A stretch of DNA of 64,000 bases from Actinorhabdospora filicis (GCF_030269765.1 NZ_BSTX01000002.1:1273379-1337378), one strand, 5' to 3'. Shown: positions 1-8,990, counted from the first letter of the stretch. Numbers and translations are program-made. Notes: generated by a model not told the origin, from the sequence alone.

Positions 1-74
1 CGGTGCTGATCTGGCGGTTGCGTCCCGGTGACGAGGACGATCCGTACGACCCGGAGGACGGCGCGGTCGTCTAG
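1..74 (+). CDS. C-terminal end of an upstream protein (partial)
   Basis: An open frame entering from the left edge ends at TAG 72-74. The visible tail is short and acidic (Asp/Glu-rich, with DDPYDPEDG near the end). The family cannot be recognised from about 24 residues. GC-rich third positions are consistent with real coding sequence. It runs convergent to the hydrolase gene that follows, with a 37-base gap. Confidence 0.5.
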   Translation, partial: VLIWRLRPGDEDDPYDPEDGAVV

Positions 75-111
75 GACGGCGGCCCCGTGAGGCCGCCGCC
101 GTGCCGCGCGG

Positions 112-744
112 TCAGGCGCGTTCTTCTTCGGTGAGCTTGTCGAGCCAGTCAAGGATCGCGTCGAGGGGTTCGCGCCAGGCGGCGTTCAGCATCATGTCGT
201 GCCCGGCGCCCTGGAACAGCAGTGGCGCGACGCCGTAGTGGGCGCCGGTCTTTTCCAGCGCGGCCTGGGGGGCGCGCTTGTCGCCGGGGTCCCCGGCGAC
301 CAGGATCGGCGGTTCACCGGCGGGCGGTGGCGGGACGGTGCGTCCCAGGCGCGGGGCGATGAGCACGGCCGCGCGGGCGGGGTAGCGGGCGAGTCCTTCG
401 GCGAGGATCGCCGCGCCCTTGCCGTGTCCGAGCAGGACGGGGCGGGTGGCCAGGGACGCCGCGGCCTGCGCGAGGTCGTGGGCGTGGGCGCGCAGGTCGC
501 CCTTCACCTTCGCCGCGCCGCCCTGGCCGCGCACGCTCAGCGCGTGGGCGGGGAAGCCGCGGTGGGCGGCGTGGGGAAGCCAGTGCTCGGTGAACACGCG
601 CGCGCCGCGCGGGTCGCCGGAGACGAAGAGGAGCGGCGGTTTGCCGGTCGGGTCCTCGGGCAGGACGGCGAGGATCTCCCGGTGGGCGTGCGGGACGGGG
701 TCGCGGTAGTCGAGGCCGCGGGTGACGTCGAGGCGGCGGGTCAT
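112..744 (-). CDS. alpha/beta hydrolase-fold protein with Gly in place of the nucleophilic Ser
   Basis: A 210-residue single-domain protein with an alpha/beta hydrolase layout: a VSGDPRG strand-loop near residue 41, a nucleophile-elbow sequence LLGHGKG at residues 104-110, a GDPGD acid loop near 150, and a late GAGHDMM histidine loop. The usual G-x-S-x-G elbow reads G-H-G-K-G, so the catalytic serine is glycine (codon GGC, one transition from AGC). The acid and histidine positions remain. It may be a binding protein or inactive homolog rather than an esterase; that is inference. Its ATG overlaps the stop of the monooxygenase gene by four bases, so the two are translationally coupled and probably work on the same substrate. 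Confidence 0.8.
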   Translation of the reverse strand: MTRRLDVTRGLDYRDPVPHAHREILAVLPEDPTGKPPLLFVSGDPRGARVFTEHWLPHAAHRGFPAHALSVRGQGGAAKVKGDLRAHAHDLAQAAASLATRPVLLGHGKGAAILAEGLARYPARAAVLIAPRLGRTVPPPPAGEPPILVAGDPGDKRAPQAALEKTGAHYGVAPLLFQGAGHDMMLNAAWREPLDAILDWLDKLTEEERA

Positions 745-2108
745 TTCACGCCCTCCAGTTCCTGGATCAGGTCGCCGAGGGCCTTCAGGTAGACGTCGTG
801 GGAGACCTCAAGGCGGTGGCGGGCGGTGTCGTTGAGGTGGCCGTGGACGTAGCGCCGCCCGGCGTCGGGGACCGCCTTCGCCCAGAAGGCGCGGGCGGCC
901 TGCGGGTCGCGTTCGCGCAGCCGCAGCCATTTCGCCAGGGCCACCGTCTGCCAGTGGGCGAGCGGGAAGTGGCTGCCGTTGGCCTGGACGAGGCCGACCA
1001 CGGCGAGGGTCTGCGCCTTCGGGGACAGCATCTGCGCGATGAGGCGGGGCGCGTCGTCGGGGCCGGTCATGCCGAGCAGTTCGGGATCGCAGAAGTCGAA
1101 GGTGGTGCGGTAGCCGGTGGCCATGATGACGGTGTGCGGCTTGGCGCGGGTGCCGTCGGCGAAGACCACCTCGTCCTCGGTGAAGCGCTCGATGTCGGGT
1201 TTGGGCTTAATGGAGCCCTGGCCGATGTGGTACATGAGGTGGCTGTTGACGATGGGGTGGGAGCCGAAGAGGCGGAAGTCGGGCCGCTTCATGCCGAACC
1301 GCGCGGGGTCGCCGACGACTTTGCGCAGCACGATCTCGGAGACCTTCTGGCGCAGCCCGAAGGGCAGCCAGTCCAGACCGGCCAGGGCTTGGTCCCCGGG
1401 CTTGCCGAAGACGTACTTGGGCACGAACCAGTAGCCGCGCCGGGAGGAGTGCCAGGTCTCCTCGGCGTTGAGGGCGACCTCCCCGGCGATGTCGCAGCCG
1501 GAGTTGCCGGCGCCGACCACCAGGACGCGCTTGCCGCGCACCTTCGAGGGCTCCTTGTAGGCGGAGGAGTGCACGATCTCGCCGCGGAACTCGTGCATGC
1601 CGTCGTACTCGGGCATGCGGGGGTCCCAGTTGTGGCCGTTGGCCAGGACGACGGCGGCGTAGCGCAGGCGGCGGGCGGCGTTGCCGCTGACGGGTTTGAC
1701 GATGACGTCCCAGCGGCCGTCCCCGGTGGGTTCGACGCGGGAGATCTCGCTGCCGAACCAGATGTGCTCGCGCAGCCCGAAGTGGTCGGTGTAGCGCTCC
1801 AGGTAGCCCAGGACCTGCGAGTGGTGCGGGTAGTCGGGCCAGTCGTCGGGCATCGGGAAGTCGGGGAACTCCGTCAGCGGGCGCGAGGAGATGAGGTGCG
1901 TGCTGGCGTAGACCGGGCTGCGGTCGTTGCGCCAGTTCCACGAACCGCCCACGGCGGTCTCCCGCTCGTAGCAGTCGACGGTGAAACCGTGCTCCCGCAG
2001 ATTCTTCACCGCGAGGAGACCGGCCATGCCGGCCCCGATGACGCACACGGCCGCGCCGCGGTCATAGGCCGCGTCCACTCCGTAGGCGTCGAAGCCACCT
2101 TCGGACAC
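741..2108 (-). CDS. flavin-containing monooxygenase (FMO/Baeyer-Villiger-like)
   Basis: A 455-residue flavoprotein monooxygenase of the FMO-like class, using FAD and NADPH to oxygenate small substrates. Two Rossmann GxGxxG motifs are visible: GAGMAG near residue 26 (FAD) and GAGNSG near residue 200 (NADPH). The C-terminal ATGY motif typical of FMO-like enzymes is near residue 331. Start is GTG 2106-2108 with a GGAGAG-type ribosome site upstream. Length is normal for the family. It is the first gene of a two-gene operon with the serine-less hydrolase-fold protein. The substrate cannot be deduced; N-, S- or Baeyer-Villiger oxidation are all possible. Confidence 0.88.
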   Translation of the reverse strand: MSEGGFDAYGVDAAYDRGAAVCVIGAGMAGLLAVKNLREHGFTVDCYERETAVGGSWNWRNDRSPVYASTHLISSRPLTEFPDFPMPDDWPDYPHHSQVLGYLERYTDHFGLREHIWFGSEISRVEPTGDGRWDVIVKPVSGNAARRLRYAAVVLANGHNWDPRMPEYDGMHEFRGEIVHSSAYKEPSKVRGKRVLVVGAGNSGCDIAGEVALNAEETWHSSRRGYWFVPKYVFGKPGDQALAGLDWLPFGLRQKVSEIVLRKVVGDPARFGMKRPDFRLFGSHPIVNSHLMYHIGQGSIKPKPDIERFTEDEVVFADGTRAKPHTVIMATGYRTTFDFCDPELLGMTGPDDAPRLIAQMLSPKAQTLAVVGLVQANGSHFPLAHWQTVALAKWLRLRERDPQAARAFWAKAVPDAGRRYVHGHLNDTARHRLEVSHDVYLKALGDLIQELEGVK

Positions 2109-2304
2109 TGTCTCTCTCCGTCCCTGCCGGGCTCGCCCCGGTCGGTGCGCCGCCTTTCGGCGGCGGACTTAAGGTTTTGGGCAACACAGTATTGAAGAAC
2201 GCGGCGCCGATAAAGCCGCCGCCGTCTGGCGCAGGCAAGCAGGATAGCCACCCCCTATCGGCGGGTCGTGTTGACCCACAAGGGATCCATGGGAGAACCC
2301 GGAC

Positions 2305-2841
2305 ATGATCAAGCACTCCACCGCGACCGTGTACATCCTGCACCGATTCGATGACGGTCAATGGCGGCTGGCGCTGATCGAACACCCGCTGTGGCATAAG
2401 TGGGTACCCGCGGGTGGCCATGTCGAACCGACCGAGAACGCGGCCGAGGCGGCGCTGCGCGAGGCGGCCGAGGAGACCGGCCTGCGGGACCTGCGGCTCG
2501 TCGAACCGCACACCGACCTGCCCCGCGACTACCCGCCGGTACCCCACGATGACGTGGTCGCCCGTGTGCCCGTGCCCTGGTGGATCATGGAGTTCGAGCT
2601 GCCCTCCGGGGACCGTCATCTGAGTGAGCCGCACATCCACGTGGATCACCAGTTCGTCGCGGTGGCCGGGGATCTGGGCCGTATCGACGCCGAAGATCAC
2701 CCGTTCGGGTGGTACACCGCAGATGAATTGGCGGAACTGCACGCGTTCCAGGACGTCCTGGTCACCGGAAGGCACCTCCTGGAGAAGGCGTCGCAGCAGG
2801 TCAGCGGCTGGATACGTGCTGTATCCGCGGGCGTGGAATAG
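2305..2841 (+). CDS. NUDIX hydrolase
   Basis: A 178-residue NUDIX protein. A perfect NUDIX box (G-x5-E-x7-R-E-x-x-E-E-x-G-L) runs at about residues 38-60, beginning GHVEPTE and ending EETGL. The REAAEE acidic cluster binds the divalent metal used to cleave nucleoside-diphosphate-linked substrates. The start is ATG 2305 preceded by GGGAGAA. The gene stands alone between a divergent monooxygenase operon and a P-loop NTPase on the same strand. A specific substrate cannot be named. The C-terminal half includes a HVDHQFVAV strand as in many small NUDIX enzymes. Confidence 0.88.
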   Translation: MIKHSTATVYILHRFDDGQWRLALIEHPLWHKWVPAGGHVEPTENAAEAALREAAEETGLRDLRLVEPHTDLPRDYPPVPHDDVVARVPVPWWIMEFELPSGDRHLSEPHIHVDHQFVAVAGDLGRIDAEDHPFGWYTADELAELHAFQDVLVTGRHLLEKASQQVSGWIRAVSAGVE

Positions 2842-2962
2842 AATCCACCGCAACACGCCGAAGAATTAAGCGACCCGCGCCCTTCCGTCACCGAGGTGCG
2901 GGTCGTAAGCTTCGCTCACTCGCCATTCGGCGGTCTCACTAGCGCATTCTCAAGGAGCGTCG

Positions 2963-4045
2963 GTGTACGTCAATGTTCTCCCGGCCGAGCGTGCTGCTCG
3001 TCTCAAGGCCGCCTACACGGTCCGCCACGTGGACCTCTCCAAGCAGTACACCCTCATTGAGGACGCGATCCCGGCACGCGGGGATCTGGTCGTCGCGAGG
3101 GTCACCCAGCTCGGGCACCACAACTGGGTCGAGCTGCCCAGCGGACGCAGGGCCACCCTCTACGTCGGCGACGAACTCCTGCTGGCCTGCGGCGCCCGGT
3201 ACGCCCCCGACCAGTTCGAGGCGGAGCTGCCCGAGGACCTGGGCCCGGCCGACCTCGTCGCCGCGGGCGGCGTCCTCGGCAAGGTGCACAGCCGCCACAC
3301 CTCCGTCGGCGCCCCCACCCGGCTGGCCCCCATCGGCCTCCTGGGCGACGCCGAGGGCCGCGTGCTGAACCTGCGCGACTTCCGGCTCGGCGAGCCGCCG
3401 ACCGCGCTGCGCCCGCCGACGACCATCGTCGTCGTGGGCACGTCCATGAACTCCGGCAAGACCACCACGGTCGCCGCGATCGTGCGCGGCCTGACCCAGG
3501 CCGGTCTGCGCGTGGGCACCGCGAAGATCACCGGCACCGGCGCCGGTGGCGACCCGTGGCTGTTCCGCGACGCCGGGGCGGTGGCCGCCTACGACTTCAC
3601 CGACGCCGGCTACCCGACCACCTTCCGCGTCCCCCTGGACGAGCTGGTGGAGAGCGCGCAGCTGCTGCACGGCCACATCTCGGCGCAGGCCGTCGACGCG
3701 GTGGTCCTGGAGATCGCCGACGGCGTCCTGCAGGCGGAGACCGCCGCCCTGCTCGACCGTCCCGAGATCCGCCGCCTCATCGACGGCATGGTCTTCGCCT
3801 CCGGCGAGGCCGCCGGCGCGCTCTTCGGCGTCCAGCGGCTCCAGTCGATGGGCCTGCCGGTCCTGGCCGTCTCCGGTCTGCTGACCTGCTCGCCGCTGGC
3901 GATGCGCGAGGCCGCCGCGGGCCTGTCCGTGCCGGTCTACACCCCGGCCGACCTGTGCTCGCCGATGCTGGCGACCTCACTGCTGGACCGGGTGACGAAC
4001 AACACCATGCCCGGCGCGGCGGGCGACTCGTCGATGCTCGCGTGA
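2963..4045 (+). CDS. P-loop NTPase, DUF1611-like
   Basis: A 360-residue protein with an N-terminal beta-rich domain (about 1-150) and a C-terminal P-loop domain. Walker A is GTSMNSGKTT at 159-168, of the type seen in DUF1611, dethiobiotin synthase and MobB-like NTPases. KITGTGAGG follows at about 187 as a second nucleotide or substrate loop. Start is GTG 2963 with an AAGGAG site at 2952-2957. It lies 226 bases upstream of the ornithine cyclodeaminase-like gene on the same strand, separated by a strong hairpin. DUF1611 relatives include D-glutamate N-acetyltransferase-type proteins, so a role in amino-acid metabolism is plausible but inferred. The family assignment rests on motif layout only. 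Confidence 0.65.
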   Translation: MYVNVLPAERAARLKAAYTVRHVDLSKQYTLIEDAIPARGDLVVARVTQLGHHNWVELPSGRRATLYVGDELLLACGARYAPDQFEAELPEDLGPADLVAAGGVLGKVHSRHTSVGAPTRLAPIGLLGDAEGRVLNLRDFRLGEPPTALRPPTTIVVVGTSMNSGKTTTVAAIVRGLTQAGLRVGTAKITGTGAGGDPWLFRDAGAVAAYDFTDAGYPTTFRVPLDELVESAQLLHGHISAQAVDAVVLEIADGVLQAETAALLDRPEIRRLIDGMVFASGEAAGALFGVQRLQSMGLPVLAVSGLLTCSPLAMREAAAGLSVPVYTPADLCSPMLATSLLDRVTNNTMPGAAGDSSMLA

Positions 4046-4074
4046 TCGGCGACAGTTTCTAGAACGACCCGATG

Positions 4075-4101
4075 GGCGGGACCGGTGTGACCGGTCCCGC
4101 C
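4075..4101 (+). terminator. 12-bp perfect hairpin downstream of the P-loop NTPase gene
   Basis: GGCGGGACCGGT and its exact complement flank a 3-base GTG loop, 30 bases after the stop codon. There is no U-tract, as is common in actinomycetes. It probably ends or attenuates transcription before the cyclodeaminase-like gene. Confidence 0.65.
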
Positions 4102-4271
4102 GTCCCTCCTTCGGGGTACCGGCAATATGGCCGCGTGGCGAACGGCGCCCGGCGGCCGGGTGACGCGACGATGTCGCCCCTGACGACGGCCGCCGCCGTG
4201 ACGGCGGTTACCGTCCACCTGGGAGCGGCACGCACCGAACCCGTGTTGGACCTTGTCAGGAGGCATTTTCC

Positions 4272-5510
4272 GTGAAGCACACCGAGACCGTCGAGGTGCG
4301 CGGGCACATCCTGGATTCGGGAGTTTTCGCCCGCATTCTCGACGACGTGCTCGAATACGGCGGGGACTACCGGATCGACCGGCTGGACGTGGGCCGCACC
4401 CACACCGACGAGTCGTACGCCCGGCTGACCGTCGGCGCCGAGGACGGCGAGCAGCTCGCGCGCATCCTCATGCGACTCCAGACCCACGGCACGAACCAGG
4501 TCGACCCGGGCGCGGTCGTCCTGCGCCCGGCCCCGGCCGACGGTGTGTTCCCCGACGACTTCTACTCCACCACCAACCTGCCCACCTCGGTGCGGCTGGA
4601 GGGCGCGTGGATTCCGGTGGCCAACCCGGAAATGGACTGCGGGATCATCATCGAGGACGGCCGCGCGCGCACCATCGCCGTCTCCGACATCCGCCGCGAG
4701 GACCCGGTCGTGTGCGGCGCCAGCGGCGTGAAGGTGACGCCGCTGCCGGAGCCGAAGCGCGCCGACCCGGGCTCGACCAGCTTCGAGTTCATGTCCAGCG
4801 AGGTCTCCAGCGAGAAGCCGCAGGCCCTGCTGGTCAAGCGCATCGCCGAGCAGATGCGCCAGGTCAAGCGCGGCGGCGGCAAGATCCTGTGGGTCGGTGG
4901 GCCCGCGATCGTGCACACCGGCGCCGCCAAGCCGATGGTCGCCCTCGTCGAGGAGGGCTTCGTGGACGTCCTGTTCGCCGGGAACGCCCTCGCCACCCAC
5001 GACATCGAGGCCTCGCTGTACGGCACGTCCCTGGGCGTGGACCTCCAGCAGGGCCACGGCGTCCCGCACGGCCACGAGCACCACATCCGCGCCATCAACA
5101 CGATCCGCCGCTGCGGCTCGATCGCCGCCGCCGTCGAGCAGGGCGTCCTCACCGACGGCGTCATGCACGCGATGGTGACCCACGGCAAGCAGTTCGTGCT
5201 GGTCGGCTCGGTCCGCGACGACGGCCCGCTGCCCGACGTCTACACCGACGTCATCGCCGGGCAGCGCGCCATGCGCGCGGCCCTGCCGGAGGTCGGCTTC
5301 GCGATCATGGTGGCCACGATGCTGCACTCGATCGCCACCGGCAACCTGCTGCCCGCCACCACTCCCCTGGTGTCGGTCGACATCAACCCCGCCACGGTCA
5401 CCAAGCTGGCCGACCGGGGCAGCGCCCAGGCCACCGGCGTCATCACCGACATCGGCCTGTTCCTGGAGCAGCTGGCCACCGAGCTGGTCGTCGGCTACAA
5501 GCGCGACTAG
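4272..5510 (+). CDS. archaeal-type ornithine cyclodeaminase (TIGR00300 / LOR-SDH family)
   Basis: A 412-residue protein matching the TIGR00300 family: an N-terminal LOR/SDH-type domain (about 1-100, with VEVRGHILDSG at the start), then a central and C-terminal nucleotide-binding region. Typical family strings are visible, such as CGASGVKV, GGPAIVHTG, LFAGNALATHD, LYGTSLGVD and VSVDINPATVTKL. In archaea, and as the C-terminal part of cyanobacterial AgrE/ArgZ, this domain converts ornithine to proline and ammonia with NAD. The cyanobacterial arginine-dihydrolase domain is absent, so this is the stand-alone archaeal form. Start is GTG 4272 with CAGGAGG eight bases upstream. Unrelated to classic bacterial Ocd. 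Function is inferred from family membership. Confidence 0.75.
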   Translation: MKHTETVEVRGHILDSGVFARILDDVLEYGGDYRIDRLDVGRTHTDESYARLTVGAEDGEQLARILMRLQTHGTNQVDPGAVVLRPAPADGVFPDDFYSTTNLPTSVRLEGAWIPVANPEMDCGIIIEDGRARTIAVSDIRREDPVVCGASGVKVTPLPEPKRADPGSTSFEFMSSEVSSEKPQALLVKRIAEQMRQVKRGGGKILWVGGPAIVHTGAAKPMVALVEEGFVDVLFAGNALATHDIEASLYGTSLGVDLQQGHGVPHGHEHHIRAINTIRRCGSIAAAVEQGVLTDGVMHAMVTHGKQFVLVGSVRDDGPLPDVYTDVIAGQRAMRAALPEVGFAIMVATMLHSIATGNLLPATTPLVSVDINPATVTKLADRGSAQATGVITDIGLFLEQLATELVVGYKRD

Positions 5511-5524
5511 GCACGAGCCGCGAG

Positions 5525-5559
5525 AGGGCGCCCGGGTCCGTTCTGGACCCGGGCGCCCT
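5525..5559. terminator. bidirectional hairpin terminator
   Basis: A 15-bp perfect inverted repeat (AGGGCGCCCGGGTCC arm) with a 5-base loop sits between two convergent genes that end at 5510 and 5563. It can serve both strands. Confidence 0.8.
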
Positions 5560-5562
5560 TCG

Positions 5563-6453
5563 TCATGCCAGGTCGCGGGCGTGGACGGTGGCCGAGCGCC
5601 GCACGCGCATCCCGACGCGCTCGTAGAGTGCCAGGGCGCCGGTCTCGGAGTGCGTCCACAGGGTGCACGCGCTCAGGCCGCGCGCGGCGAACGCGGCGAA
5701 GGCGTGCCGCAGCAGCAGGCGCGCGATGCCGCGGCCGCGGCGGTCCTCGCGGACCGCGACGCGCTCGATGTAGCCCTCGCCGGAGCCCGGGACGTCCAGG
5801 GACACCACCGCGCCCACCGGCTCGCCGTTCTCGAAGGCGATCGGTGAGGCCCAGGGCGCGAAGGTCTCCCGCGCGACGGTGCCCTCGGCCCACTCGGCGT
5901 AGTCCTTGCGGCGGGGCTGGAAGGCGGCGAAGGCGTCCTCCATCAGCGTGTGCGCGCCCGGCCCGTCGCCGTCGGCGAAGGGGCGCACGGTGACGCCTCC
6001 GGGGACCTCGGGGACGTCCACTCCCCCGTCGAGCCCGATCTCCAGCAGCCAGGCCGTGGCCAGGCGCGTGTATCCGCGGGCGGTGAGGATCTCGACGGCC
6101 GCGGTGTCGGCGTCGGTGACGCTCTGCACGAAGCGGCCCGGGGCGGTCAGGCCCTCGGCCCAGTCGAGCAGGGCCGTGCCCAGGCCGTGCCCGGTGTGCG
6201 CGGGATGGACGTGGATCTCCCCGCGCCGCTCGGCCCAGGCCCACGCGGCCAGGTCGCCGTCCGGGCCGTGGACGAGGAGGGTGCGCGTGGCCGGATCGAG
6301 GGCGGGGCGGGCGAAGGTGGCCGCGACGTCGCCGGGATCGGCGTGCGGCAGGCCGTGGAAGTGCCGCTCGCGCGCGTCGGCGAGCGCGGTGACGGCGGGG
6401 ATGTCGTCGGTGGTGGCGGGGCGGTGTGTGTATCGGGGTGGAAGCTTGATCAC
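5563..6453 (-). CDS. tandem-GNAT acetyltransferase
   Basis: A 296-residue protein with two GNAT folds. The C-terminal domain carries a full acetyl-CoA pyrophosphate-binding motif (EDRRGRGIA, near residue 237). The N-terminal copy has a weaker one (HTGHGLGTALL, near 85). This two-domain layout and length resemble mycothiol synthase MshD, but the usual MshD sequence context is not evident, so a general N-acetyltransferase is the safer call. Start is a GTG overlapping the stop of the upstream LysR gene (GTGA), indicating coupled translation. Substrate unknown. Confidence 0.8.
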   Translation of the reverse strand: MIKLPPRYTHRPATTDDIPAVTALADARERHFHGLPHADPGDVAATFARPALDPATRTLLVHGPDGDLAAWAWAERRGEIHVHPAHTGHGLGTALLDWAEGLTAPGRFVQSVTDADTAAVEILTARGYTRLATAWLLEIGLDGGVDVPEVPGGVTVRPFADGDGPGAHTLMEDAFAAFQPRRKDYAEWAEGTVARETFAPWASPIAFENGEPVGAVVSLDVPGSGEGYIERVAVREDRRGRGIARLLLRHAFAAFAARGLSACTLWTHSETGALALYERVGMRVRRSATVHARDLA

Positions 6454-7364
6454 GGTTTCGATCCTGCCCCATGGGTGAAGGCCTCGCGGACGAGGCCGCG
6501 CAGCCAGATGTGGGCGGGGTCGGCGTGGAAGCGGGCGTGCCAGGCCTGGGAGATGGTGAGGGCGGGCAGGTCGATGGGGACGTCGACGGTGACCAGCCCG
6601 AAGCGGTCGAGGAGCGGGGCGTGGAGGCCGAGGGCGGCGCGTCCGACGAGGTCGGTGCCGGCGATCAGGACGAGGGCGACGGTGGCGGTGGGGACGGAGA
6701 CGACGACGGGCCGGGTGAGTCCGTGGGCGGCGAGGGCGGTGTCGATGGGGCCGTGGAGGATGCCGCGGCGGGAGACGGTGAGGTGCTCGGCGGCGGCGTA
6801 GCGGGCGAGGGTGACCTCGCCGTGGGTGAGGGGGTGTCCGGCGCGGACCACGACGACGCCTTCTTCGACGGTGAGGGCCTCGGCGTGGACGTCGGGGCTG
6901 GGGTCGTCGATGACGCCGATCTCCAGGTCGGCGGTGCCGTCGCGGAGGGGGCTGGCGGAGCGGGGTCCCTCGCCGAGGAAGCGGAGGGTGACGCCGGGGG
7001 CCTGGGCGCGGACGCGGTGGAGCAGGTGGGCGGCGATGACGGCGAAGGTGGAGTCGTCGGCCTGGAGGGTGAAGGTGCGTTCGACGGCGGCCAGGTCGAG
7101 GGGGCGCGGTCCGCGGAAGAGGGCGTCGGCGCGGTCGACGAGGGCGTGGACCTCGGCGCGGAGGGCTTCGGCGCGGGGTGTGGGGACCATGGCGCGTCCG
7201 GAGCGGACGAGGACGGGGTCGCCGAGGGCTTTGCGGAGGCGTCCGAGGGTGCGGCTCATGGCGGGCGGGGACAGGTGGAGCCGTTCGGCGGCGCCGGTGA
7301 CGCTGCCTTCGGTGAGGAGGGCGTCGAGGGCGATGAGCAGGTTCAGGTCCAGGCGCGGGTGCAC
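6450..7364 (-). CDS. LysR-family transcriptional regulator
   Basis: A 304-residue LysR-type regulator. The N-terminal winged helix-turn-helix (about residues 6-65, with LNLLIALDALL and SPPAMSRTLGRLR) is followed by a periplasmic-binding-protein-like effector domain (about 95-300). It is divergent from an MFS exporter gene and translationally coupled to a GNAT acetyltransferase downstream. This pattern suggests that it controls export, and possibly acetylation, of a toxic small molecule. The inverted repeat at 7420-7435 between the divergent genes is a candidate site. Effector unknown. Confidence 0.88.
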   Translation of the reverse strand: MHPRLDLNLLIALDALLTEGSVTGAAERLHLSPPAMSRTLGRLRKALGDPVLVRSGRAMVPTPRAEALRAEVHALVDRADALFRGPRPLDLAAVERTFTLQADDSTFAVIAAHLLHRVRAQAPGVTLRFLGEGPRSASPLRDGTADLEIGVIDDPSPDVHAEALTVEEGVVVVRAGHPLTHGEVTLARYAAAEHLTVSRRGILHGPIDTALAAHGLTRPVVVSVPTATVALVLIAGTDLVGRAALGLHAPLLDRFGLVTVDVPIDLPALTISQAWHARFHADPAHIWLRGLVREAFTHGAGSKP

Positions 7365-7419
7365 GAGCGGCAGCTTAACCGGTGGATTGCGTCCGATGCA
7401 CAGTTCTCTTGCGATCCTT

Positions 7420-7435
7420 GCATTTGCGGTAATGC
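7420..7435. promoter_or_regulatory. inverted repeat in the LysR/MFS divergent promoter
   Basis: GCATT-N6-AATGC lies in the 150-base gap between the divergent LysR and MFS genes, about 80 bases from the MFS start. It has the short dyad form expected of a LysR operator, although it is not the classic T-N11-A spacing. Assignment is by position only. Confidence 0.4.
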
Positions 7436-7514
7436 GGTGGCGGTTCTACGGTGGTGAGGACGCCCCGATCCGGGAGCGTTCCTCCCTTTCATCCTGTTTC
7501 GAGGTTCATTCGCC

Positions 7515-8990
7515 ATGTCCGCAATCGCCCCCACCGCCGCGCCGCCCGTAACGGGCCATCCCAGGCGCGGTCTCATCCTGGCGCTCATGTCGTCGTGCAC
7601 GGTCCTGACGATCGCGCTGGTGGCCGCCATCAATGTGGCCCTGCCGAGCCTGGCGTCCGACGTGCTGCGTCCCAGTAGCAGTCAGCTGCTGTGGATCGTG
7701 GACTCCTACGTCATCGTCTTCGCGTGCCTGCTCATCCCCGCCGGGGCCTTCGGGGACCGGTTCGGGCGCAAGGGCGCCCTGATGGGCGGGCTGGCGCTGT
7801 TCGCCGCCGGGTGCCTGGTGGCGGCCCTGGCGGAGTCGGTGCCGCTGCTGCTGGCCGGGCGCGCGCTGTCGGGCGCCGGGGCCGCGCTGATCATGCCGGC
7901 GACGCTGTCCATCACGGTGCACGCGTTCCCGCCGGAGAAGCGGGCGCAGGCCATCGGCGGCTGGACGGCGGCCACGGGGGTGGCCGGGGTCGTGGGCAAC
8001 ATCGGCGGCGGCGCGCTGCTGGAGGACGCGAGCTGGCGGGCCCTGTTCTGGTCCGCCGGGCCGCTGGCGCTGGCGCTGCTGCTGGTGGTCGCGCTGGCCG
8101 CGCCGAAGACCGCGCGGCACCGCGCGAGCCTGGACCTGCCCGGTTCGGCGCTGCTGGTGGTGGCCTTCCTGGGCCTGCTCTACGGCATCATCGAAGGCCC
8201 CGAGCTGGGCTGGGCCTCGGCGTGGGTCCTGGGCGGCTTCGCCCTCGCCGCCGCCGTCTTCACCGTCTACACCCTCTACGCCCTGCGGGCGGCGAACCCG
8301 GTGCTCGACCCGCGGCTGTTCGCCGGGCGGGCGCTGCGGGCGGGCGCGTTCGGCGTCACCGCGACGTTCCTGGGGATGTTCGGGCTGTTCTTCATGAACG
8401 CCCAGTACCTCCAGTTCGCCAAGGGCTACACGCCCCTGGTGACGGGCCTGGCCATCGGGCCCCTCGCGGTCATCATGATGGTGATGACGCGCCGGGCGGC
8501 GGAACTGGCCGCGCGGCTGGGGCGCGTCCCGGTGGTCACCGGCGGGCTGCTGCTGATCGCGGCGGGGCTGGGTCTCATGTCGACCGCCGACGCGGGCACC
8601 CACTACTGGGTCTACGCCGCCGAGATGAGCGTGGTCGCGCTGGGCATGGGCCTGAGCCTGCCCCTGCTGTCGACGGTGATCATGACGGCCGTGCCGCACG
8701 AGCGCGCCGGTCTGGGCTCGGGTCTCAACAGCGCCACCCGCGAGGTCGGCAGCGCGCTGGGCGTGGCCGTCGTCGGGACCGTCCTCACCGCGGGATTCTC
8801 CGGCGCCCTCCCCGAGGGCGTGCCCTCGGACTCCGTCGCGCACGCCCTCGCCGTCGCCGGGCCCGCCCGGCACGACGCGGTGGTGGACGCCTTCACCGGC
8901 GCGATGTCGGCCGGCTTCCGCGTGACGGCGATCGTCCTGGCGGTCTCGGCGGTGCTGGTCGCGATGTGGCTGCGGCCGTCCCGCGGGTAG
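7515..8990 (+). CDS. MFS drug/metabolite exporter, DHA2 (14-TM) type
   Basis: A 491-residue major facilitator with the length and hydrophobic-segment count of 14-helix DHA2 exporters. Motif A (GAFGDRFGRKG) follows the second helix near residue 76. The loop RALSGAGAALIMPATL near 115 matches the motif B/C region of proton antiporters of this class. Start ATG 7515 follows a long AT-richer leader. Located opposite the LysR gene that probably regulates it. Substrate cannot be read from sequence. Confidence 0.88.
   Translation: MSAIAPTAAPPVTGHPRRGLILALMSSCTVLTIALVAAINVALPSLASDVLRPSSSQLLWIVDSYVIVFACLLIPAGAFGDRFGRKGALMGGLALFAAGCLVAALAESVPLLLAGRALSGAGAALIMPATLSITVHAFPPEKRAQAIGGWTAATGVAGVVGNIGGGALLEDASWRALFWSAGPLALALLLVVALAAPKTARHRASLDLPGSALLVVAFLGLLYGIIEGPELGWASAWVLGGFALAAAVFTVYTLYALRAANPVLDPRLFAGRALRAGAFGVTATFLGMFGLFFMNAQYLQFAKGYTPLVTGLAIGPLAVIMMVMTRRAAELAARLGRVPVVTGGLLLIAAGLGLMSTADAGTHYWVYAAEMSVVALGMGLSLPLLSTVIMTAVPHERAGLGSGLNSATREVGSALGVAVVGTVLTAGFSGALPEGVPSDSVAHALAVAGPARHDAVVDAFTGAMSAGFRVTAIVLAVSAVLVAMWLRPSRG

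Noticed and set aside
741..2108. A natural-product cluster around the monooxygenase
   Set aside because: No synthase, tailoring set or resistance gene nearby; two genes alone are not evidence.
5563..6453. Tandem GNAT gene as mshD (mycothiol synthase)
   Set aside because: Two-GNAT layout fits, but the sequence motifs and operon context are not specific enough for MshD.
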